64,000 nt of DNA from Planctomycetales bacterium (GTDB lineage Bacteria; Planctomycetota; Planctomycetia; Planctomycetales; Planctomycetaceae), in assembly GCA_026400835.1 (NCBI GenBank), contig JAPLOA010000056.1, positions 124,001 to 188,000 of the forward strand, written 5' to 3'. Positions within the stretch are counted from its first letter, which is position 1; each line of letters begins with the position of its first letter. Under the pieces are notes generated by a model that was not told the origin of the DNA, made no database searches, and was given only the letters and a program-made list of their open reading frames with translations. Made by a program: the position numbers and the translations under genes. Of this stretch, positions 16,741 through 27,177 are shown piece by piece.

Positions 16741-18012
16741 TTATCGCTCGTCATGCGGAGTACTAACAACACAGCCACGATCATCAAACACGTTCAGATA
16801 GAAGACCGTGGCATCCGTCGGGATTGTAGCCGTCACTTTGGAAGTTACTGAGTCTATTTCCGCGGGGATGGACTCCCACTCTCGGTCCTGCCAGCGACCT
16901 GCTTTACGAGTAAAACACAATTCCGCTTTTGTGACCGGGACTGTCGATCCGAAAACAGCCCACGCTTTGTCGCCTTCGGAACCATGGGCCGTAATCTTCG
17001 GCAACGGATTGCCTGCTCGAAGAATCGAGTTGGCAAATACATGGATCTCTTCCGGATTCTCCCCGGCAGCCCCGTGTCCGTGCGGCATGCGAATTCGCAG
17101 GCATAAGGTACTGTCGCCCTTCGGAAGCTGATAGGACTTCTTCCACGAATCCATGGGGTAAGCGAAATCGTTCGTGCCGTTCACCCACAGCATGGGCATT
17201 TTCGCGTTGCGAAGATACTCAGACGGATCCCATTGCTTCAACCAGAGATTGGCTTTGTCGGACCCCAGCTTCTCAAACGCCGGCAGCCACACTGAGTTCT
17301 CACCGAGAAAGCCGCAACCATACACCGGCACTGCCAGCTTGAATCGATCATCGACGCCCGCCACGATGCTGGTCATGTAGCCGCCCCACGAAATCCCCGT
17401 CACACCAATTCGATCGGCATCCACTTCAGGATAGGACCGAATCAAACTGTGCGCAAGTGCCACAGCGCTGACGGCCTGGTATGTCCATTGATCTTCGATA
17501 GCATCGTCGAGCTGATTGAAGCTGGCGTCCCAGCCTGGAGGACCGCCCTGTTCATGTCTTTGCCAATTGCCATAAGTCCCGACAGGAACGCAGCCGCACA
17601 GATCCATCGCGATAGCCGCATAACCGCGTGAGTTCCATAGCTTGACCCACCGATCAAAGGCGGTTCCTCCACCTCCATGGATCAAAACCATTGCGGGTAA
17701 CTTTGCTTTCTCCAAATCCGCACCGACGGGTATTGCGGGAACACCGTAGTACGCAAAGATTCGAGTCGGCTTTCCGTGATACGGCAGCCCTTCATAGAAG
17801 AAAGATTTCACTCCTTCGGCCACCGCAACATCAGTCGGGAAGACCGCAGGCGCTTTGCTCAGTGATTCGAGATCAAATTTGATACGGGGCGCTTCGGCCG
17901 CAGCGAATGTTTGCTCCGCGGCCTGCTGAGACAGAACATCTCCGTTTGTGAACGCAATCAGTATCAGCGTCAGCAGAGTACCAATATGTTTGTGATCACA
18001 ATTTCGAGGCAC
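16741..18012 (-). CDS. Secreted alpha/beta hydrolase (acetyl xylan esterase/S9-like)
   Basis: This 423-residue exported hydrolase has an N-terminal signal peptide (LLTLILIAFTNGDVLSQ). The alpha/beta-hydrolase core has the oxyanion strand MVLIHGGGGTAFDRW, a nucleophile elbow GISWGG (Ser about 208), an acid in NGTNDFAYP (Asp about 282) and a His in PHGHG (about 311-313). A beta-rich extension of about 75 residues follows (VPVTKAELCFTRKAGRWQDR). Related planctomycete proteins are annotated as acetylxylan esterases or dienelactone-hydrolase-like; the substrate here is unproven. It faces the sigma gene convergently and its 5' side is the repeat array. Confidence 0.85.
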   Translation of the reverse strand: MPRNCDHKHIGTLLTLILIAFTNGDVLSQQAAEQTFAAAEAPRIKFDLESLSKAPAVFPTDVAVAEGVKSFFYEGLPYHGKPTRIFAYYGVPAIPVGADLEKAKLPAMVLIHGGGGTAFDRWVKLWNSRGYAAIAMDLCGCVPVGTYGNWQRHEQGGPPGWDASFNQLDDAIEDQWTYQAVSAVALAHSLIRSYPEVDADRIGVTGISWGGYMTSIVAGVDDRFKLAVPVYGCGFLGENSVWLPAFEKLGSDKANLWLKQWDPSEYLRNAKMPMLWVNGTNDFAYPMDSWKKSYQLPKGDSTLCLRIRMPHGHGAAGENPEEIHVFANSILRAGNPLPKITAHGSEGDKAWAVFGSTVPVTKAELCFTRKAGRWQDREWESIPAEIDSVTSKVTATIPTDATVFYLNVFDDRGCVVSTPHDER

Positions 18013-18126
18013 AACAGAACTCCCGCGTCAGGCGTTTAAGGCTTCCGAGACGACACGATGTCTCAGGAGGCATCTCGCAAGCATAGTCGGTGAAAGTCCG
18101 CCGAGCAAATAGAGGGCGACTCTGAT

Positions 18127-18662
18127 GGCGAGCAGTGTGGCGTAAGCCCACCGAGTGAGACTCGCGGCCGCTTACCGCGACTTCATAAACCACAAAAACC
18201 TCGGAGGGTGGACACCCTCCGCTCGCCAACTTCCCCGCCTAACACGTCAAGGCGAGCGGTGTGGCGTAAGCCCACCGAGTGAGACTCTCGGTCACTTGCC
18301 GCAACTTCATAAACCGCTAAAACCTCGGAGGGTTGACACCCTCCGCTCGCCAATTTCCAGCTGAACACGCCAAGGCGAGCGGTGTGGCGTAAGCCCACCG
18401 AGTGAGACTCTCGGCCGCTTACCGCTACTTCATAAACCGAAAAAACTCGGAGGGTTGACACCCTCCGCTCGCCAACTTCCCCGCCGAACATGTCAAGGCG
18501 AGAGGTGTGGCGTAAGCCCACCGAGTGCGACTCGTGGCCGCTTACCGCAACTTCGTCAACCGCAAAAACCTCGGAGGGTTGACACCCTCCGCTCGCCAAC
18601 TTCCCCGCCGAACACGTCAAGGCGAGCGGTGTGGCGTAAGCCCACCGAGTGAGACTCGCGGC
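18127..18662. repeat. Tandem array of a 123/124-bp palindromic unit, four full copies plus a partial
   Basis: Unit starts are at 18127, 18251, 18374, 18497 and 18621 (spacing 124, 123, 123, 124). Each unit begins GGCGAGCGGTGTGGCGTAAG followed by CCCACCGAG, and ends CGGAGGGTTGACACCCTCC then GCTCGCC. The ends are thus inverted copies (GGCGAGCGG / CCGCTCGCC) and both halves hold their own stem-loop (GTGGCGTAAGCCCAC and GGAGGGTTGACACCCTCC). Copies differ by a few percent and the fifth stops after the first module. It lies between mqnE and the hydrolase gene. Because 123 is a multiple of three, long spurious reading frames run through it. Confidence 0.95.
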
Positions 18663-18673
18663 GTTTCGGAAAA

Positions 18674-19807
18674 TCAGGCGGAAACCAAGGCTTCGCCCAC
18701 GCTCCACTCGCGGCCATTCCGAATGACTCGGCGATACAATGTGTCCCGTTCGACAGGAACTCGACCGGCTTCCTGAATCAGACGGTGTAATTGATCGACC
18801 GTCATTCCTTCCGGCGTCTTTGCACCGGCGTCGTGATAGATCAACTCATGAACAACGGTACCGTCGATATCATCAGCACCGTAAGCAAGAGCTAGTTGAG
18901 CAGTCTGCTCGCCAAGCATAATCCAGTACGCTTTGATGTGGTCGAAGTTATCCAGCATCAGGCGAGACAGAGCGACCATACGCAGGTCAAACAATCCATC
19001 CGGCTTCCGAATATTCGACAGCTCTGTATTCTCAGGATGAAACGCCAAAGGGATAAACGTCTGGAAACCATGAGTCTCATCCTGCAGTGCTCGCAAACGC
19101 AGCAAATGGTCGACACGATGCTTCGCTTTTTCGATATGACCGTACAACATCGTCGCGTTCGATCGAAGCCCCAGTTGGTGAGCAGTCCGATGCACATCGA
19201 ACCAGACATCGCTGTCCGCCTTGTGTTCACAGATTTCACGACGAACCTCTTCATCGAAGATTTCCGCACCACCTCCGGGCATACTGCCAAGCCCGGCTTC
19301 AACCATCTGCTCCAGAACCCACTTAATGGGTTGTTTGGTGATAAAGCTGAACCAACTGATCTCAACCGGAGTCCACGCCTTGATATGAATCTCCGGGCAG
19401 GTTTCGTGGATCACACGAACCACGTTCAGGTACCAGTCGAAACTCTTCTTGTGATGCAGACCTCCGACCACATGAATTTCAGTGGCTCCGGCCGCGCGCC
19501 CTTCGAGAACTCGATTTCGCAACATGTCGTCAGTGAACGTATATGCCTTTTCATCCTTCAGATCCGCGCGAAACGCGCAGAAACGACAACGGTAAACACA
19601 GACGTTCGTCGGATTCAGATGGATGTTGGTGTTGTAATATGCCACGTTACCGTTGCGTCGTTCTCGCACGGTGTTGGCAAGCTGACCCAGTGTGTGCAGA
19701 TCGGCGGTCTCGTCCAGAAGCACGCCATCGTCAAACGACAGGCGTTCACCGGCCAGAACCTTGTCCGCGATCGCCCGTATTCGTGAGTCAGAGATGGAGA
19801 GATTCAT
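18674..19807 (-). CDS. mqnE: Aminofutalosine synthase MqnE (radical SAM)
   Basis: This 377-residue radical-SAM enzyme joins 3-[(1-carboxyvinyl)oxy]benzoate to the SAM adenosyl moiety to give aminofutalosine, the second step of the futalosine route to menaquinone. The iron-sulfur motif CVYRCRFCAF (CxxxCxxC) is preceded by YYNTNIHLNPTNV, as in MqnE. SMPGGGAEIF, FIPLAFHPENT and DDIDGTVVHELIYHDAGA follow. The last block separates MqnE from the paralogue MqnC, though MqnC remains the alternative. The start at 19807 is preferred over 19867 because it avoids overlap with the prenyltransferase gene 35 bp upstream. Confidence 0.9.
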   Translation of the reverse strand: MNLSISDSRIRAIADKVLAGERLSFDDGVLLDETADLHTLGQLANTVRERRNGNVAYYNTNIHLNPTNVCVYRCRFCAFRADLKDEKAYTFTDDMLRNRVLEGRAAGATEIHVVGGLHHKKSFDWYLNVVRVIHETCPEIHIKAWTPVEISWFSFITKQPIKWVLEQMVEAGLGSMPGGGAEIFDEEVRREICEHKADSDVWFDVHRTAHQLGLRSNATMLYGHIEKAKHRVDHLLRLRALQDETHGFQTFIPLAFHPENTELSNIRKPDGLFDLRMVALSRLMLDNFDHIKAYWIMLGEQTAQLALAYGADDIDGTVVHELIYHDAGAKTPEGMTVDQLHRLIQEAGRVPVERDTLYRRVIRNGREWSVGEALVSA

Positions 19808-19842
19808 GTTGTTGTCCCGCAGGCAATTAAGATTCAGCCGTT

Positions 19843-20718
19843 TCAGAAGAGCCAGATGTCGAGGCATCCGAGCACCAGGATTCCGAAACTAATGATGGCG
19901 TTCACGTTGAAGAAAGCAACATTGACCCGATTTAAATCATCGGGCCGCACCAGTCGATGTTCATACAGCAATAGTCCGGCGATGGCGACAACGCCCACCA
20001 GAAAAAGCAAACCGAGACCAGCCAGCCACCATAACAGAACGAGCATCAGGATTGTCAGAAGATGGCTGATAAACGCCAGTCTCAACGCGGACCGCACCCC
20101 AATTCGAGCAGGAATGCTATGCAGCTTTCGTTCGCGATCAAAGTCAGCGTCCTGACAAGCATAAATAATGTCAAAGCCGCCCACCCAGAAGAAGATGACC
20201 CCGGCCAGCAAAGTCGGGATCAGAGCAAATTCATCTCGCACGGCGATCCATGCGGCGATTGGAGACATCATCAAGGCCGCTGAAAGCCAGTAATGACAAA
20301 AGCTCGTCCAGCGTTTGGCCCACGAGTAGCCCAGCAGGAACAACAGCACCGGGACCGACAAATACAATGGCAGCCGCTTTGGAAGAAAGATCATCGTGGT
20401 CGCGATAAAGACAAGACTCATGACGAGCGTAAACAACGTCACCGCGCGGACGGAAAGCAACCCTGCAGGAATATGCCGCCTGGCAGTACGAGGATTCTCT
20501 TTGTCGATATCCCGATCGACCAGTCGGTTAAAAGCCATGGCCGCCGATCGTGCGGTCACCATGCAAATCAGGATTCCCGCCAGATCACGCCAGCGAAAGA
20601 TGCTGTCTGCCTGAGCCCAGGCGATCACCGCCGACAACATGGCAAAGGGCAGCGCGAAAATGGTGTGGCTGAAACGGATGAGTTCCAGAAAATGTTGAAC
20701 TCGCACCCACATGGACAT
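19843..20718 (-). CDS. mqnP: UbiA-family prenyltransferase, probable MqnP of menaquinone synthesis
   Basis: This 291-residue integral membrane protein has about eight to nine hydrophobic helices. The two Asp-rich prenyl-diphosphate motifs are visible: NRLVDRDIDKEN in the first half and DADFDRERKLHS in the second. Such enzymes attach a polyprenyl tail to an aromatic acid. The adjacent mqnE gene, 35 bp downstream on the same strand, argues for the futalosine-pathway prenyltransferase (MqnP) rather than ubiquinone UbiA. No other mqn genes are in the window. Confidence 0.88.
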   Translation of the reverse strand: MSMWVRVQHFLELIRFSHTIFALPFAMLSAVIAWAQADSIFRWRDLAGILICMVTARSAAMAFNRLVDRDIDKENPRTARRHIPAGLLSVRAVTLFTLVMSLVFIATTMIFLPKRLPLYLSVPVLLFLLGYSWAKRWTSFCHYWLSAALMMSPIAAWIAVRDEFALIPTLLAGVIFFWVGGFDIIYACQDADFDRERKLHSIPARIGVRSALRLAFISHLLTILMLVLLWWLAGLGLLFLVGVVAIAGLLLYEHRLVRPDDLNRVNVAFFNVNAIISFGILVLGCLDIWLF

Positions 20719-21173
20719 CGAAATGGACTTTGCAGACCGCGTTCTGATGCGGAAAACTCACGTTATGATCGACCTCTGAGGAATGATAGACATAATCTCA
20801 GCCTTGAACCGCCCAATGAGCCCACGCGGGGGGCTTTTCTCTCTGGTTGGATCACCGCAGGGAAATTCCTCGGAAAATTGACTGAACGACTCCGTTCCCC
20901 ACTCCCCGCAGTAACGGTTCCGTCAGGCGTTGAGAAGTCAGTCAAAATCAACGCGCGATGCCACCAAGGCATCTCTGCGTGAGCGTTTCTAAAAAGTATC
21001 CCGCACAACCCGCGATCGAATAACAGACGAAAGCTCGTAATTCGCTGAATCCCTTATCTAAAGCGTGGGGCTCAAAGCGAAAAATTGCAGGAGCAGTCGA
21101 ATCAGAGCGGCTCAATCTGATCGGTTCAATCCGGTGGACGACTGATTCAATGGCTTAACCGCCTCCCGATAAA
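20719..21173. other. Intergenic region upstream of mqnP
   Basis: No gene is supported in these 455 bp. A GC-rich stem AGCCC-ACGCGGG-GGGCT followed by TTTT lies near 20818-20842, which could be a leader hairpin or a plus-strand terminator. The mqnP promoter must be here but was not identified. Confidence 0.4.
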
Positions 21174-21200
21174 GAAAGCCCCTGTAGAGCAGGGGCTTTC
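21174..21200 (-). terminator. Rho-independent terminator of the DUF1559 gene
   Basis: GAAAGCCCCTG-TAGAG-CAGGGGCTTTC is a perfect 11-bp stem with a 5-base loop, 68 bp past the DUF1559 stop. On the minus strand it is followed by a short T-rich run (CTTTAT). Confidence 0.85.
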
Positions 21201-21267
21201 AGATCATGCTGTTTTGCATGCGGATTGATCAAACCGGACAACAGCCGCGGGCTCTGTGATCAGGCGA

Positions 21268-22290
<1,023 letters not shown>

Positions 22291-22379
22291 AAACTAGTAC
22301 CCTCTGAATGAGAACGACAAAACTGTCGAAGAAACATTCCTCGACATTGACTGCAGTGCTGTCAGCATCAAGCCTCAAG

Positions 22380-22862
22380 CTATTTCCCGGTGGCAATTGT
22401 GAACTCGATGTCTGTCTTCCCGCCTTCCGGGATGTCGACACGACGAGTCACCGAGGCCATTTGATCGGGCTCCGGATTGCTCCAGTTCTTCGCGATGGTT
22501 TCTTTTGCCTGAACCATTGCTGGCGAATCCCGTTCACCCAACGGACTCCCATCAGGCTTCACATAGCGGGAGAAAGTGATCAAGTAAGAACCCGGGGCAA
22601 TGCCCGGCTCGTTGGTCCAGTGCGTCAGACTGAACGTGCCATCATCTTTAGTGATAGCCCAGGATCCTCCGACGCTTTTGGTTTCATTGATGGGTGTCAA
22701 ACGAATACGAATGCCACCCATCGGCTTTCCATCAACCTTGATCGTGCCCGAACCCCCTACCAGTTTTTCCACAGGCGCTTCAAGAGTTTCTTCACAACCC
22801 GTCAGCGATACCATGGCGATGAGTGAAGCAACAAACATAGAACTCAAACTCTGTGACTTCAT
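22380..22862 (-). CDS. Lipoprotein with carboxypeptidase-regulatory-like fold
   Basis: This 160-residue lipoprotein has a type II signal peptide SLIAMVSLTGC (lipobox LTGC) and a small beta-sandwich. The pattern GSGTIKVDGKPMGGIRIRLT, KDDGTFSLTHW and GIAPGSYLITFSRYVKPDG is that of transthyretin/carboxypeptidase-regulatory-like domains that accompany DUF1559 genes in planctomycetes. The ATG at 22862 has AAGGA eight bases upstream and gives the signal peptide, so it is preferred over 22928. It is probably the first gene of a two-gene operon with the DUF1559 gene. Function unknown. Confidence 0.82.
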   Translation of the reverse strand: MKSQSLSSMFVASLIAMVSLTGCEETLEAPVEKLVGGSGTIKVDGKPMGGIRIRLTPINETKSVGGSWAITKDDGTFSLTHWTNEPGIAPGSYLITFSRYVKPDGSPLGERDSPAMVQAKETIAKNWSNPEPDQMASVTRRVDIPEGGKTDIEFTIATGK

Positions 22863-23500
22863 AAAATAATTCCTTTCAGCAGTTACGAACGTTTGCTCGA
22901 CTTTCCTGTCCACCAACTGGGAGGTCAAATGAGTAATTAGCGCGCCGGATAAGTTTCATTCCGCGCCTGAGCCTCCACCTCTGTGAACACAGCTCCACTT
23001 CCGATGGAAGATGTTCCGATACGTTCAATTCCTTACATCGACTACCCTGATTCTTAACGCAACTTCTATTCCGGTTCGGGATGCTTAATGCAGCTGAGCG
23101 ATAATACAGAAGGCGCGGTGAGCCAGTCGCATCGCCACAATAGACGAGCGTTCAAGGGATTGCAGCAGCATGAGTGGCAATGAAAGCCTGATGCTGTTCG
23201 AGGGACAAAAGTCCATCGTGCCACAAATGCAAAAATCAGAATCCTGTGTTCAGCCGTAAACACTGAAGCTGAAATGAAGCAGTACGCGGCAAGCATTCGC
23301 TCAATCGTTGTGCGGTTCTGCCAGTTACCGATCAACTGAACACGAGTGTCGATTGGCTACAAACCTGGAACAGAAGTTCACAAGCCCTCGCCTCTGCTTT
23401 GAGCACGCACTCCAATCAGAGCGATCACGTCAACTCCACGCGATGGCGCCGTTATTCCCTGACGCACCGTCCCGAGTGTGAACAATCGCTATCGGGACAA
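22863..23500. other. Intergenic region upstream of the lipoprotein gene
   Basis: No gene is supported over about 640 bp. A minus-strand frame of 89 codons (23066-23335) has no ribosome site and an unusual Cys/Trp-rich translation and is not called. The lipoprotein promoter should lie in the right-hand part of 22863-23065. Confidence 0.4.
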
Positions 23501-26428
23501 TCAGCGTGGCGCGTCCAGGAGTTCAGCCTGTCCCTCGATAGCATGCAAAGATTGATTCGCGGCAATATTGTCGAACCGCGAGAACAATCCCGATGGCCAG
23601 TAAATTTCCACACTTCCTGCGGAATCTTCTTCGCCAAGTCCAACCTCAAGACATCGTTCGTTGCAGGATTCATAGCCATCTCCCGCCGACACCAGCAACA
23701 CGCGTTCGACTCCCTCTGAGATCGCTATGACAACCTTGGCACCGATTGCGTCTCGGCTACTGACAGTGCCGGTCAATCGCAAACGAAGGAAGCTGTTCGG
23801 AGTGACGGTCGTGTTCTCTGCTAACAGTACTGGACGCTCAAGATCAGTGGCCACAAAATCCGTACGACCATCGCGATTCCAGTCGAGTTTTGCCAACCCA
23901 CGGGCCAGACGTTGTTCCTGAAACAGCTCTCCAGCCTGCTCATGCGGTAACTCCACGAATCGACTTTCTGGTTGCCCAGAGAAGATCTGAGCCGGCATTC
24001 GGAATGGCTCGCCCGCAAACTCATCAATATGACCATTCATCACGATCAGGTCAGACCAGCCGTCATGATCCGCATCAAGAAACTGCGTCCCGAAGCCAAG
24101 GGGCTCAAAGCTGGGTCCACGCAGGTCGGCCGCCTGTGTTTGATCCTCGTAAAGCGAGGTCTGTGTCGACAAATACAGCGTATTAGATTCTCTGGCAAAA
24201 TTAGTAACGAACAGATCCGGTCGCCCGTCTCGATTAACATCTGCACAGGCAACTCCCATACACGCCTGTGCAAGCCCGTTCATGTCGAGGGCGACTCCTT
24301 TTAGAAACGCCTCATCTGAAAACAGTGGAGACTGACCAGGCGCTAAGGTCTTATTAATCAAAAGATAGTTTGCCGTCATATCGTTCGCGATGAAGACGTC
24401 TGATTGCGAGTCCTCGTTGAAATCTGCGACAACAATACCGAGCCCCATTCCCTGAGAAAGTTCGAGCCCAGCGTCCTTTTGGATGGGTATAAAATTGCCG
24501 TCACTTTGATTGACCCACAAGGTGTCCAGCACCGGATCGAAGACCGTGGGCCGGCACACAACCGGTCGGCCGTTCTGATCAAGACAAGTCGCCGTCAGCA
24601 ACTCCGGGCCCTGAACGTAATTCACGTCGAACAAATCCGGCAAGCTGTCCCCGTTGAGATCTGCGATGGCACAACTGACGGTCCAGACGCTCTCCTGCAG
24701 GCCTGCTCCCTGAGTAATCTCTGTGAACGTTCCATCTCCATTGTTCTCAAACAAACTATTCCGACCAAGGTTGGCCACGTACACATCCGGAAACCCATCG
24801 TTATTGATGTCGCCGGCTGACACTCCCTGCGAATAATTCGTCTCGTGGATGTTCGCGGTCATCGTGACGTCAACAAATCGTTGACCTCGCAGGTTGCGAT
24901 AGATTGAATCACTGGGCCCAGTATCAGTGTTTAACGGCAGGGTCTTCCCCTGCGGCAGATACAGGTCCGGCCAGCCGTCCTGATCGAAATCCAGGACCGC
25001 AACGCCAGCTCCCATCGTTTCATAAATCCTGTGACCGCTCTCCTGAGCCTTCGTGTTGATATACCTGAACTCAAGACCAACCACGGCGGAAAGATCGTCG
25101 AAATGAATCGGCGAAATTGCTTGCTGACGAGTCGTCACATCGCTCACTGCGTCACTTTTGATTTTGGCCCAATCCGGCAGTGGGTAAAGACTCAAGTCCA
25201 TCTTCTTCGCAAGCGGTGAAGCGGCAATCGTGCGAGGTACGTCGTACTTGAGTTGCGGTGCGATGCGATCACGAATTGTAGCAATCCCGGGCTTAACGCC
25301 GAGCTGTTCCTGAAGAGAAATGACACACCAGCCCCACGCTTCCCAGAGACGCCCTGTGGCTTCAAGTTCGTCAATCATCGGGCCAACAGACTCGCTTCCG
25401 CGGGGTTCTTTGATCCGCTCGTTGAGATCCAGAATTCTTTGCAGTCTGCGACTCCGCTCTGTGAACGCATTACCCTGTTCCTGTTGCCCCTGGGATTTGA
25501 GTAATTGTCCCAGCAACGTGCATGCAGAAAGATTCTCCGGCTCGCGATTGACGACTTCCAACAGGCATCGGACAGCCTGCGGCGTGTGCTTATTTGCATG
25601 CAGCCATCTCCCTCGCGCCAGCCAGATGCCGGGATCCGTTTCTACTTCCTGCGGCAAGTTGGCGTTCCATTCGAGAAATGCATCAGGCTCGAAGTCAGCA
25701 AAGACTTCGCCCAGTAACCCCTGCGCTTCGGCGTTGTTTGGATCGGCCGTTGTGATGTCGATCAAATATTGTTTTGCGGCGGCAACACGATTCTGATCCA
25801 GCTCCTGCATCGCCAATGACATCAGCGGGGATTTGTCGGCCGGGTTCGCTTTAAGAATCAACTCCAGTCGCTGAGGATCATTAATCGTGGGATTCACGGA
25901 CGACAAGACCAGCAGATCGTTGCGAGTAAACTCATTGCGTCTCAGCAACTCTATCAGGCAGCGAACGACTTCTCGCCGCTGTCCGGTCACGCTGTAGATT
26001 TGAGCCAGCAATCGAAACGGCTGCGGAGGACGAGAGTTGGCGACGATGGCCAGTTTCAGAGTTCGGATCGCCGGTTGAATTTGATTCCTGCTCATCCAGC
26101 GTCCTCCCAATTGGAGCCCCAGGGAGTTCGCATCGTCCGGCTTGAGATCTGTCACCACCTTGAGTGCTCTGTAGGATTCCTCGACCTGGCCATCGCGACA
26201 GGCTGCATCGGCCAGCAGTTTCCACGAAGACAGACGGTCCGGAGAAATCTTCACAGCTTGCTGAAATGCAGCGATGGCCATTGTCAGCTCATTACGAACC
26301 AGCGCGCGGCGTCCTTCGTCCTCAAGCGTCTCCGGAGACTGGCCCAGTTGGTTCCAGACGATCATACCTGTGACGCAGGCTGCGATCAGGCTGCCTCGCC
26401 ATAAGCCTTGAGTCCACCGAGTAGACAT
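23501..26428 (-). CDS. Membrane-anchored TPR / FG-GAP (VCBS) / ASPIC-UnbV protein
   Basis: This 975-residue exported protein has an N-terminal membrane anchor (LIAACVTGMIVWNQLGQ) and then TPR-like helices to about residue 330. The second half is a beta-propeller of FG-GAP/VCBS repeats with calcium-loop motifs such as DFDQDGWPDLYLP, DINNDGFPDVYVANLG, DLNGDSLPDLFDVN and DVNRDGRPDLFVTNF. The last 90 residues are an ASPIC/UnbV domain (RLRLTGTVSSRDAIGAKV, SAGDGYESCNERCLEVGLG, VEIYWPSG). These CRTAC1-like proteins are common in planctomycetes and thought to act at the cell surface; no activity is established. Confidence 0.9.
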   Translation of the reverse strand: MSTRWTQGLWRGSLIAACVTGMIVWNQLGQSPETLEDEGRRALVRNELTMAIAAFQQAVKISPDRLSSWKLLADAACRDGQVEESYRALKVVTDLKPDDANSLGLQLGGRWMSRNQIQPAIRTLKLAIVANSRPPQPFRLLAQIYSVTGQRREVVRCLIELLRRNEFTRNDLLVLSSVNPTINDPQRLELILKANPADKSPLMSLAMQELDQNRVAAAKQYLIDITTADPNNAEAQGLLGEVFADFEPDAFLEWNANLPQEVETDPGIWLARGRWLHANKHTPQAVRCLLEVVNREPENLSACTLLGQLLKSQGQQEQGNAFTERSRRLQRILDLNERIKEPRGSESVGPMIDELEATGRLWEAWGWCVISLQEQLGVKPGIATIRDRIAPQLKYDVPRTIAASPLAKKMDLSLYPLPDWAKIKSDAVSDVTTRQQAISPIHFDDLSAVVGLEFRYINTKAQESGHRIYETMGAGVAVLDFDQDGWPDLYLPQGKTLPLNTDTGPSDSIYRNLRGQRFVDVTMTANIHETNYSQGVSAGDINNDGFPDVYVANLGRNSLFENNGDGTFTEITQGAGLQESVWTVSCAIADLNGDSLPDLFDVNYVQGPELLTATCLDQNGRPVVCRPTVFDPVLDTLWVNQSDGNFIPIQKDAGLELSQGMGLGIVVADFNEDSQSDVFIANDMTANYLLINKTLAPGQSPLFSDEAFLKGVALDMNGLAQACMGVACADVNRDGRPDLFVTNFARESNTLYLSTQTSLYEDQTQAADLRGPSFEPLGFGTQFLDADHDGWSDLIVMNGHIDEFAGEPFRMPAQIFSGQPESRFVELPHEQAGELFQEQRLARGLAKLDWNRDGRTDFVATDLERPVLLAENTTVTPNSFLRLRLTGTVSSRDAIGAKVVIAISEGVERVLLVSAGDGYESCNERCLEVGLGEEDSAGSVEIYWPSGLFSRFDNIAANQSLHAIEGQAELLDAPR

Positions 26429-27177
26429 TTGCGTTCCTGATACCTGAAAACAGTTCGTTTGGGGGCAATTTCAAAACGGCTCCGAGCTTAACCGCTTCTC
26501 CGGCAGACCATCAATGCAGGCAGATCAGCAACATTCGAGCCGAAGTGCCGGTCTTGAAGCTGCCGACGTGACCAATCTCAGATCAGCAAACCCTGTAAGC
26601 CAAAAAGTGAAAAGCACTCACAGTGAAACCCCTGTCACCAGTACTTGCTTCTCCATCTCGAACGGCAGCTCGAAACGCGAGGCCGGATTTCGAGAGTTGC
26701 AGATGCTGGATTCCTCGCTTGACTGCGATTAATCAGGGCGCCATCAGGGAATCATTAACTAAGGACAACAAATCGAACACCTCAACGCCTTTCGGTTCGT
26801 AACGTTTGGAGTTGTCGCGAACGGATAGGGTGACCGCCGGGCGATGCCTTGCCGACTGAATTCTGGAATTCAGAAAAGCTGAACCTGTTCAGCACAATAA
26901 TTACGCAGCAATCTGCTTCTCTCGTGACGGAAGCTTGCTGCCATTCCAGCCCACCCCGGTTGTTTGCCGGAGGGTTGAGTCTGACACCGTTCTGTTTGTA
27001 TTGCGGGCTTCAACCAGCAGTGCCCAGTTGCCGCGTCACCCAAAACTATTTGGGAACATTGCATGTTTTGGCGGGACGTATCCGACGCAAACAGATTGGG
27101 TGACAGGGGATGATTCGAAACGCCTTCCATGAAGAAACCGTCCTTAAAATCGAATACGCAAGCCTGACGAAGTTCAG
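26429..27177. other. Intergenic region between the VWA and TPR/FG-GAP genes
   Basis: About 750 bp without a supported gene. Frames of 80-130 codons occur on both strands (26849-27253) but none has a ribosome site, family motif or sensible composition. No hairpin with a T-run and no dispersed repeat was seen. It must hold the promoter for the TPR/FG-GAP gene. Confidence 0.4.

Noticed and set aside
18127-18662. Possible CRISPR array.
   Set aside because: The repeats are 123/124 bp with no unique spacers; the whole unit is conserved, and no cas genes are present.
18183-18707. 174-codon minus-strand frame across the tandem array, with a 41-residue period.
   Set aside because: It is a by-product of a repeat unit of 123 bp (41 codons). 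It has no ribosome site, overlaps the mqnE stop, and its translation is just the palindromic DNA read in one frame.
23066-23335. 89-codon minus-strand frame between the lipoprotein and TPR/FG-GAP genes, considered as a transposase remnant.
   Set aside because: The translation has no catalytic motif, inverted repeats or ribosome site; I could not support any family.
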